A stretch of 64,000 nucleotides of DNA from Anastrepha obliqua (GCF_027943255.1 NC_072896.1:39520501-39584500); one strand, 5' to 3'; shown: positions 14,001 through 23,640, numbered from the stretch's first letter. Translations and numbers: made by a program. The notes: generated from the letters alone by a model not told the origin.

Positions 14001-17000
14001 ACTTTGGCATACTTTGGCATCATCATCATGTGGAGTATTTGTGTTTCGAACTATAGCAGCTAGGCCTCCTTAATTTCATACATATTTCCATTGTTCAATA
14101 AAGTTGTATTTCATTTTAGATCCTCTGATAAAAATTTGTTCTTTTAAGGAATTCAATTATTAGGGATATTGAAAAGGGACTGAGAGGTGTGAAAATAAGT
14201 TTTGTGTTAGTAAATATTTGTTCTCTACAGTTGAATGTCCACCGTGTTATTTTCGAGTGTACTAACCGAAGGCAAAATCAGTAGGCCTTTGAATAAATGA
14301 AGGCAAAACTAAATATCTGAAGGTCTCCCGCAGCGAAGAAATACGAAGTCCTGAAAACATCCAAATCGGGACATTAACCTTTGAAGCTGTTCAACACTTC
14401 AAATATTTGGGAGTGTTAATAAAAAATGACAACAGTAGTTACGACACAATACAAGACAGAATAATGGCCGCTAAAAAAGCATATTACGCCCTCACAAAAT
14501 TGCTGAAGTCCAAATTGCTCACACGTGAATGTAAACTCCGCCTCTACCAGTCAATAATACTATCGGTGCAGTCCTACGGCTGCGAGTGCTGGACATTGTC
14601 AAACAAAGACGAAAGTAGCTTAAGAGTTTTCGAACGAAAATTACTCCGAAGCGTGTTTGGCCCCATACGCTGCAGCGATGGAACGTACCGAATACGCTAC
14701 AACGATGAGTTGCTAAGCTTATGCCAGGGAGAAGATGTCGTGAAATACATTAAATCCCAAAGGCTTCGCTGGTTAGGACACACTGTGCACATAGAAGACA
14801 GGCGCCCCCAAAAATCTTTTTAATCAACGAATTGTCTAATGACCCGAGCCCGAGGACGTCCAAGGTTAATCTGGCTTGACCAAGCCATAGCCGACTTGAA
14901 AAAGCTACGAGGTAGGAGCTGGAGATCTGTTGCTATGAACCGTGCAGATTGGAAGAGGTTTGTGGATGAAGCTAAAGCTCACCCTGAGCTGTAATCGCTA
15001 CCTGATGATGGTGATGACTAACCGAAGGCATTCGAATTTTAAAGTATCATCAAGTCGTTTAGGTGTTTTTTTTTTATTTTTTGTTTTTTGTAGGAAGTCT
15101 GTTAAAGTGTAGTAGTACCAGTGTAGTTGTACCGGTCATTGACAAGATTCCATCCGAGGTGTTGTTCGTTGTCGAAGTGTTGGTTGATATGATTTTTAAT
15201 ATAAATATCGTGTAAGTTTCTATGGTAGTTACTGGACTTTGATGAGTTTATTTTGCCGATTTGGCAGCGAAGTTGCTCCTAAATATATTTTCGTGCCCAG
15301 GCACCCATATTAAAATAATTTTTTGGGTAGCATTGTGTAATAATATTTCTGATGTTATTTGTGTAATAGCTGCTGTTATATCGGCTATGGAATTAAGGGC
15401 ATAGAGTAAGTCTGAGCATATAGCAACCTTTTTTCTTTCGTATTTTACTAGGTTTATTGCTATAGAATGACTATAATTTTTTATATTGTGATCTTAATGA
15501 AAGAAAGAAAGAGAAAAAACGGAGTTCATTTGTCCATCAGCAGTACTCATTTATATTTTCAAACCTAAGATAAGCGCAAAGTTTCTGCTTTTCAGGAATT
15601 TCCTCTTTTAGTTAGCTATTTATTATGTTTATTCAAAGACTTTTCGAAAAAAATACTCTATTTTTTATCGAATGCGCATTCGTGTTTTAGTGCGTCGTTT
15701 CGCAGAGAGAAAAGTTGAAAGCGAAGTAGGTTACCCATAAGAGAGAGAGAGAGAGAGAGATAAAGCAAAACTCATATATTTTAAAATCCCGTTATGCAAG
15801 CTAATCTGTCAGCAGTTGGTTAAAAATAAATTTCCGATTTGGAACTAACAAATTATGTCCGCTCTAATTCAAACAGAGTTAAAAAGGAATGTCCCATTAG
15901 CACATCTCCCTTGTAGTTGGTCCAGCTTAAAACAAAAATGAACGATTTAATATTTCTGTTCATTACAATAGCTTTTATTACAATATTTACAGGCAAGGTT
16001 ATCAAAAGTTTCTGGTTGCGACTTCTTTTGTTGCCACACGTTCGGGTCTGCTACGTTGGATTGATCACATTAAAAGACCAGAAGACTCACCTGAGCCGTA
16101 AGTTCTTAAACTTCCAGCCACTTGATATATTTTCCAACTAAAATCGAATAATAATATTTTAAGCACGATTTTTTTTCTAAGCAAACCCATATTTTTTGTC
16201 ACAGTCATTTTAGTGAGGACAATGCTCGCGCGATGGACATGACTTGGTATAAACGAGCCGTGGATCAACACACCGTCGAACAGGACAGCTTTGTCTACAG
16301 CGTGCCCTTTGCTACTGGATATGCGCCCAAATTGAATACCACGCTTGTGACTGCTTCGCATGCGATATTTGTAGAACATCGTGGTCACAAGGCCATTGCC
16401 GCCGTCGTCGGATTGCAATTTCAGTTGGACTCATTGGCGAAGCATTTCATAAACATAACCTCAACCGTTAGTATATAATGCAACCAATTAAAGCAGACAT
16501 ACTAATAAACAATAAAAATGTCTTTCAGTGTACCGGTATGACAGGCTGTCGCCGCACATGTGCCTCAGATGATCTCGATTGCTATGTGCTGGACAATAAT
16601 GGCTTTGTTATCATCTCCGAGCAGGGTGATCATTCAGGCAAATTTTTCGGTCAAATTGATGGCACTATAATGGACTCATTAGTGCAAGATCGTATTTACA
16701 AGCGCGTCACTATCAATGATTATCAAGGTGTTTGTTCGGATGCTGACAATCCTTATACGGCTGCAAGCGCTTCACTGCAGCCACACCGCGCTTCCACTTG
16801 GCTAATGAAATATTTGGTATCGTTGAGCGCCACTTGGTTGGCAATATTACCAGCACCGTTACATGCTTGGCCGCAGGACGATTACACCTACAATGAAGAT
16901 GTCTTTGAAGAGCCCTCATATGATTATGAACCTTTCGAGGATTACAACTCACCAATCGATGAGGAAATGGATGAGTTTTTCACTACCGCTGATGTGGTAA

Positions 17001-20000
17001 GTTAAAAGAACTTGAAAAGGTTTGACCTCTAATAATATGAAAATTCCGAAAAAATCTCTGAAAAATATTATTAGGAGTTGCTTGATGTGTCATATAATAA
17101 AATGCAGTAGAAACCCGATTCTTGCACGTAACGAAAACTGTGAGTCAGTGCAATTTTCGAGGTTGTCGCAAGTACTGAGGTTTTTTTCCATACAAATTAA
17201 AACAGTTTTTTTTTACTAATAGCATTCCAAGTTTACTTGGTTTTATTATATTAAAGCGATATGTTTCATCACAGTGTTCTTCATTTCAAGTTGTGGGTTC
17301 CAAATGAGGCGCAGCAATCCATTGCTCGACTTAAGATTGGTAAACTGCTGCAATGGTTCTACTTCCCGAGCAATGTTGCAATGAATTGAATATTGAATGC
17401 ATCATCAGATACCTGTAACCGTAACTCAAAAAGAGGAATGATATCGTCACAATCTCAGTCAGACGCTTCTTCTTCTTTGAAAGGATGACTGAATTGAAGT
17501 TGCCGTAAGAGCATCCCATGCACTAGCTAAATAGCATATTGAATTTTTCAGGTCGATATTTCTCATTGACTCATCGATGGCTCCTCCACAATAAACAATG
17601 TGACTTAAGAGGGATGAGTTGTAGTTCAATTTAGTAAACCTTATAAGGTTTTATTTGTGGAACAACATCAAGACGCACGCCACAAATAGGAGGAGGAGCT
17701 CAGCCAAACTCCCAAAAAGGGTGTACGCGCCAATTATACATTTTTGATAAATGGGCTTCATTGGAGCCGTACAGTTTGGAGGAACGCACATTACCGATAT
17801 TTGGCTATCGTAATTCTTTCAATCGCCTTCTTTGGAATGGCACTAAAGATTATCAATAAGAAGATGTGTTTTTCCAGAAAAATTTGTGCGCATTAAAAGA
17901 GTTCCTTATCTGTTTATTTAAGCAATTTTTGATTAAAACAGAATTTTTCATTTTGACAAAAAATTAACATACCTCTGGAACAAATGTTGTGTGAAACCAT
18001 TCTTCAAATATCGCTAGGTTCATCCAAGCACTTGTATTTCCTATGTAGACAACAGGTATATCAGAAAATTGTTTCAATGAACGTTGATTCACCGATTTAC
18101 CAATAAACATTATTTTTACCAGCATTTGTACAAGCAACAAACGTTATTCTGTCCTTACTGATCTTATGCATCCGAGCCAAGGTTTCTTTGAGGTAAGATT
18201 TTCTAACATAGGCCGATGAGTCTGCGGCATTGTATATCTGCCCTTTTGTCAAACTACAATCCATAATTATTTTGTTAAATTTGTTCAGAAATTAATTGAT
18301 TTAGTCACTCCTTGTTTTTTATATCCTTGTTCCCTCCGCATAAGGCGTCGACAAGACTCTTCCATCGTCATGCCGTCCCATGTGAAGTCGGCATCTGCTA
18401 GTTCGCACAACATCGACCTTTGCCAAGTGATCTTTGGCCGACCGCGACCTCTGCTTCTTGGTAGATTCCTGTCCAGTACCATTCTCGTGATGACTTCTGG
18501 TGGTTTTCCAAGTACACCAATACAGACTTCACACATTTGCAATTGACATCTTCCTCTGTTCCACCGTCTGTCGTGTTAGTGCAGCCAAGGTATCAGAAGC
18601 TTTCGACAAATTCCATCGAATACCCGTCAACCTATATAGGTCTTGCTTTGATGTGGTTGACTCTTATAGCCTTTGTCTAGGCGCTGTTGACCCTCAGTCC
18701 GACAGTGCGTGCCAGCGTGACTAGTCTGTCTGCCTTCGCTTGCATGTCAGTTTGTCAGAGTTTGTGAGAGAGACGGCAAATGTCATTGACCAAGTCCAGC
18801 TCCTCAAGATGTCTGGTGAAACTCCATATGATGCCTCTTTTGTACAGGGTCAATTGATTCATAACGTCGTCTAGGACAACGACGAAGAGAAGGGGCAACA
18901 GGGGACAACCTTTCCTTACGCCTGCGTTCTTGGTGAATGGGTCGCTGACGTTGGTATTGTGAAGCACTATCAGTTCGCCAGCCATATTGAGTCTCGCTTG
19001 ATTGTCTCGAATGCCTTCTTGAATGCGGGGAGCGCCACTCAACTGAGTGTTCTACTATGAAGGCGAAGAGTGTTGGCTTCGTTAACACAGCTTCGGTGAA
19101 CACGAAATCCAACTTTTTCGTCCCTTAAGGAGCGTTCGACACATTGGAGTCTGCCTTGTATAATCATGGCTAGAGTTTTGTAGGTGGCGTTGAGCAGAGT
19201 TATTCCTCGCCAGTTGCCGCAGTTACGCAAATCCCCTTTCTTGGGCAGCTTCAAGATGATGGCTTTTATCCAGGATGGAGGCGGCTTTTAATTGTCCCAG
19301 ACGGTGGTGATGCAGAGTTTCCGCTGAGATTTGCGGGGCGGCGATCAGTAGTTCTAGCTGTATGCCATCTTCGCACGTGGCTTTGTGGAGCTTCAGCTTT
19401 TTGATTGCATTCTTGATCTCCGCTAGACTAGGACAAGATGTTGTTATTTTGCTGCTGTTTGGTGTGCTGTCCACTTCGAAGCTAGATTGGCTGCTAAAAG
19501 CGATGTTGCTAATTGCTTCAAAGTGTTCTTTCCAACTACGGATCTGGTCATCATTGGAGGTCAATAAAGCACGATTCAGATTTCTGATGAGTTGGTTACT
19601 AATGCCTAAGTTTTTCGACCTTCGATCCGCAAACCAATTGAACAACGCCATTTCCATTTTTGGAAACTCAGAAATCAAATGAATTTTCCTTTTACTTAGA
19701 CTGGATTCAGATCGCGTAACAAACTTCTCCATGGACGGTTCGTTTTTTAATAGGTGTTATGGTTGCTCTATGCACGTGAAAATTTTTAGCTAATGCATTG
19801 CTGGAAATTTCCTCATTTGATTTGTTCAGAATGTCAGCTTTTTCTTTTATTTTAAGCACCGTAAATTTTCTTTTTGCCATATGAGACCACAACAAGCAAA
19901 AGCTAATGCAAAACTGGCATTTCGTCAACAAATGAATTAGACGGTACTTCCCCTAAATTCATTCAACTAATTCAATTCAAAAAATGTCATTATCAGAATA

Positions 20001-20888
20001 ACATTGGCGGCACTTCTTTGAGCTTTTTTTCTAAAAAATATAACGTAAAAAGAGCAAAAGAGAATGACAAAACAAAATTTTTTGGAAGTATCGAGGTAAA
20101 CCTTTTCTAATGTCACAAATACTGAGTACGCAATGAAAAAAAATTATGTCGCATCGTGTGTACAAGAATCGAGTTTCTACTGTAGTTTCAATTCACACAT
20201 AAATATGCATATCTAATTATTTTCCCCCATTTCATTGCAAGGAATACACAACACCAGCCCCTAAGCAACATAAACCGCACACCGGGCCACGCATATCACC
20301 AGACCCCCAACACGCACGACGTTGTGATCTCCGTACAGATCTCTATATGCTGCAGCCAGAGCGTCTCAATCAAGGCGGCCAAAATAACCCACTTAAGGTG
20401 AGCTTCTTATCGTTTATGCGTTCCATAAAAAACAAGCTAAGCAATTTCTACTTTTTAGGGCAAGTTGACAAATTGTCATGTGTCAGGATGTGAACGTCCC
20501 TTCAGCGTACAGAAAATACCACACAGCAACCTGATATTGCTTGTAGTGGACACATTGTGCCCTTGCGGTTCCAAACAGCTCGATATAGAACCACTAGAGG
20601 AGTCGGGTACTATTGGTATAAATGGATTTTCGCAAATCAAGTTTTGAGCAAACAATTTTTTAACAACTTAACAATTTTCTCGCTCAATTTATAGGTGCTT
20701 GCAGCGCGCGTCGCCAGTCGCAGGAGAGTTCAAAGCGTCGCCGACCCAAAAAATGTATCAACTATCATCCGGAAGAAATTGAAATACAGCAATGTGGGCG
20801 TGCCACGTCACTCCTGCAGACGCCCATTTCGCTCGTTATAGCGCATCTGCTCATGTTGGTGGTGACTTTTACGCTCACAACTGCGTGA
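1545..20888 (+). CDS. Voltage-gated calcium channel alpha-2/delta subunit, 13 exons, 5' incomplete
   Basis: Joined exons: 1545-2021, 2082-2363, 5996-6703, 6779-6876, 7008-7123, 7187-7398, 7551-7765, 15993-16097, 16205-16466, 16529-16996, 20242-20397, 20459-20606, 20695-20888. They total 3441 nt (1146 residues plus TGA) with GT-AG sites and matching phases. Domain order is a VWA N-terminal domain (about residues 40-150), a VWA domain with a MIDAS motif D-S-S-S-S at 164-168, a Cache region (about 345-520), a cysteine-rich delta part, and a hydrophobic C-terminus typical of GPI-anchored family members. The known role is as an extracellular subunit that traffics and tunes high-voltage calcium channels at synapses. 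The sequence resembles the alpha-2/delta-3/4 type. The fly orthologue could be stj or one of the less studied paralogues; I cannot tell which. The signal peptide and first roughly 100 residues lie upstream. Intron sizes range from 60 nt to 8.2 kb, the large ones full of transposons. Confidence 0.93.
2082..2363 (+). CDS. alpha-2/delta exon: VWA domain with MIDAS
   Basis: Begins MILLDSSSSMSEKSF, the metal-ion-dependent adhesion site (D-x-S-x-S) of the VWA domain, and ends SLLHK before donor gtaaga. It has 94 codons, phase 0 at both ends, and a 60-nt upstream intron. In this family the MIDAS is needed for trafficking of the pore subunit. The sequence has all three D/S/S ligands. Confidence 0.93.
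2364..3139. other. Intron start, no recognised element
   Basis: Starts with donor gtaaga. AT-rich with no coding similarity seen before the LINE fragment. Confidence 0.45.
3140..3900 (+). mobile_element. Non-LTR retrotransposon fragment: RNase H and C-terminus
   Basis: In shifting frames the + strand reads FQAEVLAIGGACRLL, ILSDSQAAIQ (RNase H catalytic Glu and Asp contexts), then NMKRRDACRLTTVLTGF and KPPFENLEELADIHLNNHIK, a LINE ORF2 C-terminus. Many frameshifts and stops; inactive. Lies in alpha-2/delta intron 2364-5995. Confidence 0.7.
4023..4764 (+). mobile_element. mariner deletion derivative with matching terminal repeats
   Basis: Ends are inverted repeats (cagggtttgattgaaaagta at the left, the complement at the right) between TA dinucleotides at 4021-4022 and 4765-4766. 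The remaining transposase has the spacer motif RSGRPSTTQTDKDVNRVRQF and the catalytic half LHHDNARAHT to PYSPDLSPPDF. The two acidic residues are 34 apart (DD34D). A large part with the HTH and first Asp is missing, so 742 bp instead of about 1.3 kb. Confidence 0.88.
4975..5400 (-). mobile_element. Non-LTR retrotransposon fragment, ORF2 C-terminus
   Basis: The - strand reads KWRRIGHTILKLANVISRTA, LDWNHQ and later LAWSQIKAKANNRKHWQSFV, the usual C-terminal tail after reverse transcriptase. Frameshifts and stops are present. Confidence 0.6.
5401..5995. other. Intron end, no recognised element
   Basis: AT-rich; ends in the acceptor for the exon at 5996. Confidence 0.45.
5996..6703 (+). CDS. alpha-2/delta exon: end of VWA and Cache domain
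   Basis: 236 codons starting YNQSGEGSQCNQAIMLITES after acceptor tatcttcag and ending NLLYD before gtgagta. RIFTYLIG and MACSNKGFFVQI are VWA-end signatures of the family. VLYHPDLRPL is the Cache signature. The usual ITDG of the VWA fold is ITES here. Confidence 0.93.
6779..6876 (+). CDS. alpha-2/delta exon: post-Cache segment
   Basis: Starts MRSDMLLPKEGETEFTIF and runs to the family block HFDGMKRVAARTQR, phase 2 at its end. It is separated from the previous exon by a 75-nt intron with no in-frame stop, so the two exons can also be read as one. Confidence 0.85.
7008..7123 (+). CDS. alpha-2/delta exon: YFYGPIDDTPFTLAVVL block
   Basis: Acceptor cctttcag. The codon for R is completed across the junction and is followed by YFYGPIDDTPFTLAVVL, the counterpart of the DTPFSLGVVL block of vertebrate alpha-2/delta-3. 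Ends with one base of the next codon before gtgaga. Confidence 0.92.
7187..7398 (+). CDS. alpha-2/delta exon: acidic linker
   Basis: Continues VTEYFKGENWRVHPDWVYCE, matching the family's DWIYC block, then a Glu/Ser-rich stretch and GRAGRPGWKWMS before gtaagc. The last 70 codons are in phase 0. Confidence 0.9.
7551..7765 (+). CDS. alpha-2/delta exon: His/Pro-rich then LVQSLVRDAMVTDGL
   Basis: Acceptor tttttaacag. KAEPYFCDRTLVQSLVRDAM matches the family's ELVREVLFDAVVT region. The donor gtatgt at 7766 was chosen because it leaves two bases (ca) that join the next exon 8.2 kb away in frame as Gln. An open reading frame continues past it but loses similarity. Confidence 0.85.
8085..8885 (-). mobile_element. 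Decayed mariner-family transposon
   Basis: The - strand shows ANRRNDNGYVPIPG, then TKDMPYHQTSLL and further downstream a degraded catalytic half ending near MTT*HRT*GRLTPQTL. This matches transposases with the NRRNDRW motif and a PPNSPDLNPLDY third Asp. Many stops. A deletion joins the N-terminal region to the NRRND block. Confidence 0.55.
8886..10120. other. Intron sequence, unassigned
   Basis: About 1.2 kb without a supportable assignment. Part of 9640-10100 may belong to the LINE fragment that follows on the - strand, but I could not confirm a frame. Confidence 0.35.
10123..10535 (-). mobile_element. R1-clade LINE fragment, ORF2 C-terminal part
   Basis: The - strand open frame includes LYTLCAVCMKSGYKTISYEA and AMVIAGMTRPF, then VKWQERCENSIKGKLTYTLI and PNIERWLNRSCGELNFQLT. 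This is the R1/LOA-type block (YRTISYEAA...AGMPP...WQERW...G.WTY.LIP.I..W..R.HGE). The frame starts at a Met internal to the domain; upstream RT is missing. Confidence 0.8.
10541..11690. other. AT-rich intron sequence, nothing recognised
   Basis: No coding similarity or terminal repeats seen. Many poly-A/T runs. Confidence 0.45.
11690..11950 (-). mobile_element. LINE RNase H fragment
   Basis: The - strand reads SIHVYTDGPKFEGSVGGG, then SFSFRLPDYCSVFQAELMAM. This is the first RNase H strand with catalytic Asp (YTDG) and the Glu strand (FQAEL). A stop follows. The first 85 bases (taggttgaagcggttgtcc...) recur at 61236-61300. Confidence 0.75.
12200..12835 (-). mobile_element. Tc1/Tc3-type transposon, decayed
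   Basis: The - strand reads WILQHDNAAAHASKAIKEFL to PACSPDLNLIENGF: Asp and Glu exactly 34 residues apart (DD34E), the Tc1 signature. Upstream on the same strand come TTRRVQQILQADSSL and pieces of the first-Asp region in other frames. Terminal repeats were not identified, so the limits are rough. Confidence 0.75.
12841..13960 (+). mobile_element. RTE-like LINE fragment 1
   Basis: The + strand reads FIDFKQAFDTVNR (RT motif A), GVRQGDTLS, YAYTDDTVN (motif C, degenerate), then FERKVLSKIFGAVRIAQDEW and ANAYKNKAKGRPRSRGIDEL to LKNWKEVATDRAEK. 5'-truncated inside RT and frameshifted. Ends in acgatgatgatg, a short repeat tail typical of RTE elements. Confidence 0.8.
14290..15020 (+). mobile_element. 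RTE-like LINE fragment 2
   Basis: The + strand starts after RT motif C (EGKTKYLKVSRSEE) and continues FKYLGVLIKNDNSSYDTI, CECWTLSNKDESSLRVFERK, RLRWLGHTVHIEDRRP. After a frameshift it reads TRARGRPRLIWLDQAIADLK to AKAHPEL and stop. The tail is ctgatgatggtgatgac. Same orientation and family type as the fragment just upstream. Confidence 0.85.
15021..15992. other. End of the 8.2 kb intron, with a GA microsatellite
   Basis: No gene signal. A (GA)n run lies at 15741-15761. Acceptor for the 105-nt exon is at the right edge. Confidence 0.5.
15993..16097 (+). CDS. alpha-2/delta exon: small exon SFVATRSGLLRW
   Basis: A 105-nt exon between two long stretches of other DNA. The frame GYQKFLVATSFVATRSGLLR is the family signature TRxGLLR. 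Acceptor atttacag and donor gtaagt fit. The longer open frame over the same bases is not the coding one. It enters with one base completing a codon and leaves two. Confidence 0.88.
16205..16466 (+). CDS. alpha-2/delta exon: delta-region start
   Basis: Reads HFSEDNARAMDMTWYKRAV, then FVYSVPF and HRGHKAIAAVVGLQFQLDSL, all family blocks around the alpha-2/delta cleavage region. Donor gttagt after ITST; phase 0 at the end. Confidence 0.92.
16529..16996 (+). CDS. alpha-2/delta exon: cysteine-rich block
   Basis: 156 codons, phase 0. Starts CTGMTGCRRTC and LDCYVLDNNGFVIIS, matching the C-x-x-C/DLDCFVIDNNGF pattern of the delta chain, then FFGQIDGTIM and NDYQGVC. The end is rich in Asp, Glu and Tyr. 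Donor gtaagt. Confidence 0.93.
17650..17755 (+). repeat. SINE 3' part
   Basis: tttgtggaacaacatcaaga, cacaaataggaggaggagct and gtgtacgcgccaattata match the 3' half of the SINE at 27184-27600. No tRNA-like head is present here. Confidence 0.6.
18288..19735 (-). mobile_element. Non-LTR retrotransposon RT fragment nested in pogo/Tigger
   Basis: The - strand reads EIKNAIKKLKLHKATCEDGI (RT motif 0), LPKKGDLRNCGNWRGITLLN, VRKGCPLLPLLFVVVLDDVM, LEELDLVNDICRLSHKL (motif C, LVND in place of xADD), and finally RGRGRPKITWQRSMLCELAD near 18440. Broken by frameshifts. RT clade not settled (CR1/RTE-like). Confidence 0.8.
20242..20397 (+). CDS. alpha-2/delta exon: RRCDLRTDLYMLQPERL
   Basis: 52 codons, phase 0. 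RRCDLRTDLYMLQPERL corresponds to the family's PCDTEYPVFVYQPA block. Acceptor is the less usual attgcaag; donor gtgagc. Confidence 0.88.
20459..20606 (+). CDS. alpha-2/delta exon: IPHSNLILLVVD block
   Basis: GKLTNCHVSGCERPFSVQKI, then PHSNLILLVVDTLCPCG, matches the family block IPNSNLLLLV...CDC. Leaves one base before gtacta. An open frame runs past the donor without similarity. Confidence 0.92.
20695..20888 (+). CDS. alpha-2/delta terminal exon with GPI-type tail and stop
   Basis: Begins GACSARRQSQESSKRRRPK, then CINYHPEEIEIQQCG, as in the family. It ends in about 22 hydrophobic residues (LVIAHLLMLVVTFTLTTA) directly before TGA. The lack of a positively charged cytoplasmic tail fits a GPI-anchor signal rather than a membrane span. 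Confidence 0.9.
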
Positions 20889-22110
20889 TACTAAGTGCAG
20901 TAAGAACTACAACACACAGGTGAAAAGTATGCAGCAGTGGAAAGTGAACTAAGTAAACAACATAGAATGAAACAGCGCAGCAAACAGCAAACAATAGTAA
21001 TGCCAGAAAGTAATTACATACCAACAAAGCCACTAAAGATAAACAACCAATAATATTTACTGAGTATACAATTCTTTGTTAAATATACATATAAATATGT
21101 GCATGTAGCTTAGTGGAATTAAGTTCAGAATTGATATTGATTAGGCGAAACTTCTGAATCTAGTTTTGTTTTTAGTAATGCGGAAGGAAAAATCTGAAGT
21201 TAGGTGTGCCAAAGGTTAACGGTGTACTTGGATTACTTTTGTACGAATTGTATATTTTTAGGAAGTATATTTTGGTTGGGGCGCTTATTTAAAGATTAAG
21301 GGCGCTCAAGTCAATAACTATAAAAGTGTTAAACGCATTCGTGTTCTTACAAACCAAATGGGTATGAAATCTTCTAATTCTGTAAAGCCGAAAAAAATAT
21401 CTCCTTCGTCTTGTCGTGACCAAAAATGCGGAGCTTCCTCTGTCACACAACGCTAAGCATTGCATTTATAAAAGAAAATACTTCCAAGAGATAGTATAAG
21501 CAATTGCGGTATAGGAATAATCACGAGTAAGGAAATATTCTATGTTGCTTCCATTCTAAAAGCGAATTAAAAGAAGCGAGAATTAGAGTGAAATTTGAAT
21601 TTCAGGTCTTCATCGAAAATTCCACAGTGTATGAGTTTCTGTAAACTTTAAACTTTAGGCATCAAAAAATTGTTACGTAAAATCTCTCCAACCAAAATGC
21701 AAATAAACCTGTTTTCACAGAAAATTAAGTTTTGCGTATCAAAGTCAATAATCGAAAGTTATTGAGAACTTTTTTTATCTGAAAAGTTAACTGCTGCTAA
21801 CTCTATCTGGAGAACTAACCGACTGTAGAGTTCTAAAAACGAGAAAACAATCAGCTGATGATCAAGTTTGGCAACGCTGAGATCACCTGATTTTAATTAT
21901 TCGCATTTTAATTATTTCGCACAGTTTTGCATTTCAGAACAATAAAAGAAATACCAAATCAGCAGGCATGCTAGGAGGCGTAAAAGAATTCCAAATAGCT
22001 ACCGTATTTTTGAATTAAAAATTTCAAACGTTACTTCTTATTAAAAGGTTATACAGATCGAGGCACATCGACAAGGTAATAACAGCTGCTGATGTGACTA
22101 TGATTCCCCG
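20889..22110 (+). other. alpha-2/delta 3' UTR and following spacer
   Basis: No coding signal. A candidate polyadenylation hexamer AATAAA is at 21702-21707 and another at 21941-21946. I cannot place the true transcript end. Confidence 0.4.
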
Positions 22111-22114
22111 AATG

Positions 22115-22480
22115 CCGTTATCGAAGTCCAACCACCACCAATCGGAGACGAAGAGCTCCAACTTCCCTGAGAGTCCCGCGTAACCTTGGCAGAATTACGT
22201 TCTGGATACTGTAACATGTTAAACTCCTACTTATCCAGAATCGACCCCGACATACCAAACATATACGAGTGTATGTCCGGCACGTGAAGGCACCCCGCAC
22301 AATGCTAACCCCCTTTTCACATGCCCCATCAAACCCACTCATCTAACACCCTTCTTCCTCTGGACCCAACCCGTCGAAACAGCTAGTTTCCTGGGCCTAC
22401 CGTTAGATAAGCTAGACGCAGACGACCGGTGATTACACTACACTGACAAGGCGCAGTTACTGCTACAACAACACAATAAC
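22115..22480 (+). mobile_element. jockey-clade LINE C-terminal fragment
   Basis: Across two frames the + strand reads RRSSNFPESP, LLNSYLSRIDPDIPNIYECM-like sequence, and FLWTQPVETASFLGLPLDKL, the conserved end of jockey/BS-type ORF2. About 360 bp remain. Confidence 0.65.
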
Positions 22481-22489
22481 AGCTATGAT

Positions 22490-23219
22490 TCCAATTTTAT
22501 TGGTACTCTAATTGTCAAACTTTGTTTAACTTTCACTTTGTTGTTGTATAGGGAATTAAAGCCATAAAAAATACACGCCATTAGGGTTTTTGCTCTACTG
22601 CTGCTACCTTGTTGGTGTACTAACCGCAGAACCTTCTTGGTTCGAGATGGCCAAGGAAGCTGATAACGGTATTGTCGAAGTTAGCACTTAAAATACCGAT
22701 TCATAATGAATTGCATGGCATGACATGCCAAACGTTTGAGATCTCAAAGATCGCCAAAATCTTTCTCTTTAAATGTCGACCCAAATAGCATTTCAAGCAT
22801 TTCCAATTATCGAAACATCAATCAGCAATGTTTCTATACCATAACCTGCAACCAACCTTTGCTCTCTCGGGATGCACTGGCTTCTATAATATGAAGTGAA
22901 GGATTTGCGGTCTACAAATGCGTTAATTTTGTTTGCTAAAATAACAATTAAAATAACCAAAATATGACGCGTGAGAAAAGCCGATTCTCCTAATAGCTTC
23001 GGCGTTGAATTGGAGTATTTTAGGCGGAACCTCAGAAACGATAACGAAGTAGCTGACTATTTATCTTTAAATGCTGATTGCACTAGACCCTGTAAGTAAA
23101 AAACCTGAGATTAATGATGGACGAGTTCGAGATGTTTAAACAATCGAGAGAATCGCCATCGTTGCTATTGGGGGTTTCTTAAGAGCTTGAGAAGTTGAAA
23201 TGATAATACAAAAAAGAAA
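22490..23219. other. Intergenic, nothing recognised
   Basis: No coding similarity or terminal repeats seen. Confidence 0.45.
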
Positions 23220-23224
23220 TATTG

Positions 23225-23640
23225 TTAGCATGATTTATTTTTTCATTATAATCTGGTAAATAATTTCATGTTTTTTTAATATACGGCATATGGCCACCGC
23301 GGCCGCGAGTTCCATAGTCCATTCGATCAGTTCAATTTTTGACAGGTTTTTCCTACAAATCTGAATAATAAACCTTAATGAGCTCAATCTGCAAAATGCG
23401 ATGCAAACGATGGTCATTTTGATTCAATTCTTGCACCAGCTGTATTTTAAAAGCAAGATCTTTGCTCACGTAAAATTTTCCATGTAGTCGAGAGACAAAG
23501 GCCAACCAGTTACGAATGACGGCGGATCGACATTTCGGCGACTTCTTCAACACTTCGCTCTAAGAACTTCGCAAGTAGGGTTTTTATTTTTTTTAAGTAA
23601 ATTTCCACAACTTGGAAGTGTGGTTCTTGGATTAAACGAT
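23225..23640 (-). mobile_element. mariner-superfamily deletion derivative
   Basis: The - strand joins an HTH-region piece (AFKIQLVQELNQNDHRLHRI) directly to a C-terminal piece (TDRMDYGTRGRGGHMPYI). The catalytic core is deleted. The two pieces match opposite ends of transposases of the type at 27740-28938 and 62719-63212. Confidence 0.6.

Larger units (their letters stand above)
17105..20182 (-). mobile_element. pogo/Tigger DNA transposon interrupted by a LINE
   Basis: Inverted ends: cagtagaaacccgattcttg at 17105 and the near complement caagaatcgagtttctactg ending 20182, followed by TA. On the - strand the N-terminal CENP-B-like HTH reads KRKFTVLKIKEKADILN near 19870. The DDE domain reads IYNADSSAYVRKSYLKETLA, DRITFVACTNAGKN, then a later TSAWMN-like region near 18020. 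The two parts are split by a LINE at 18288-19735, and the C-terminal part is decayed. It fills most of alpha-2/delta intron 16997-20241. Confidence 0.8.
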
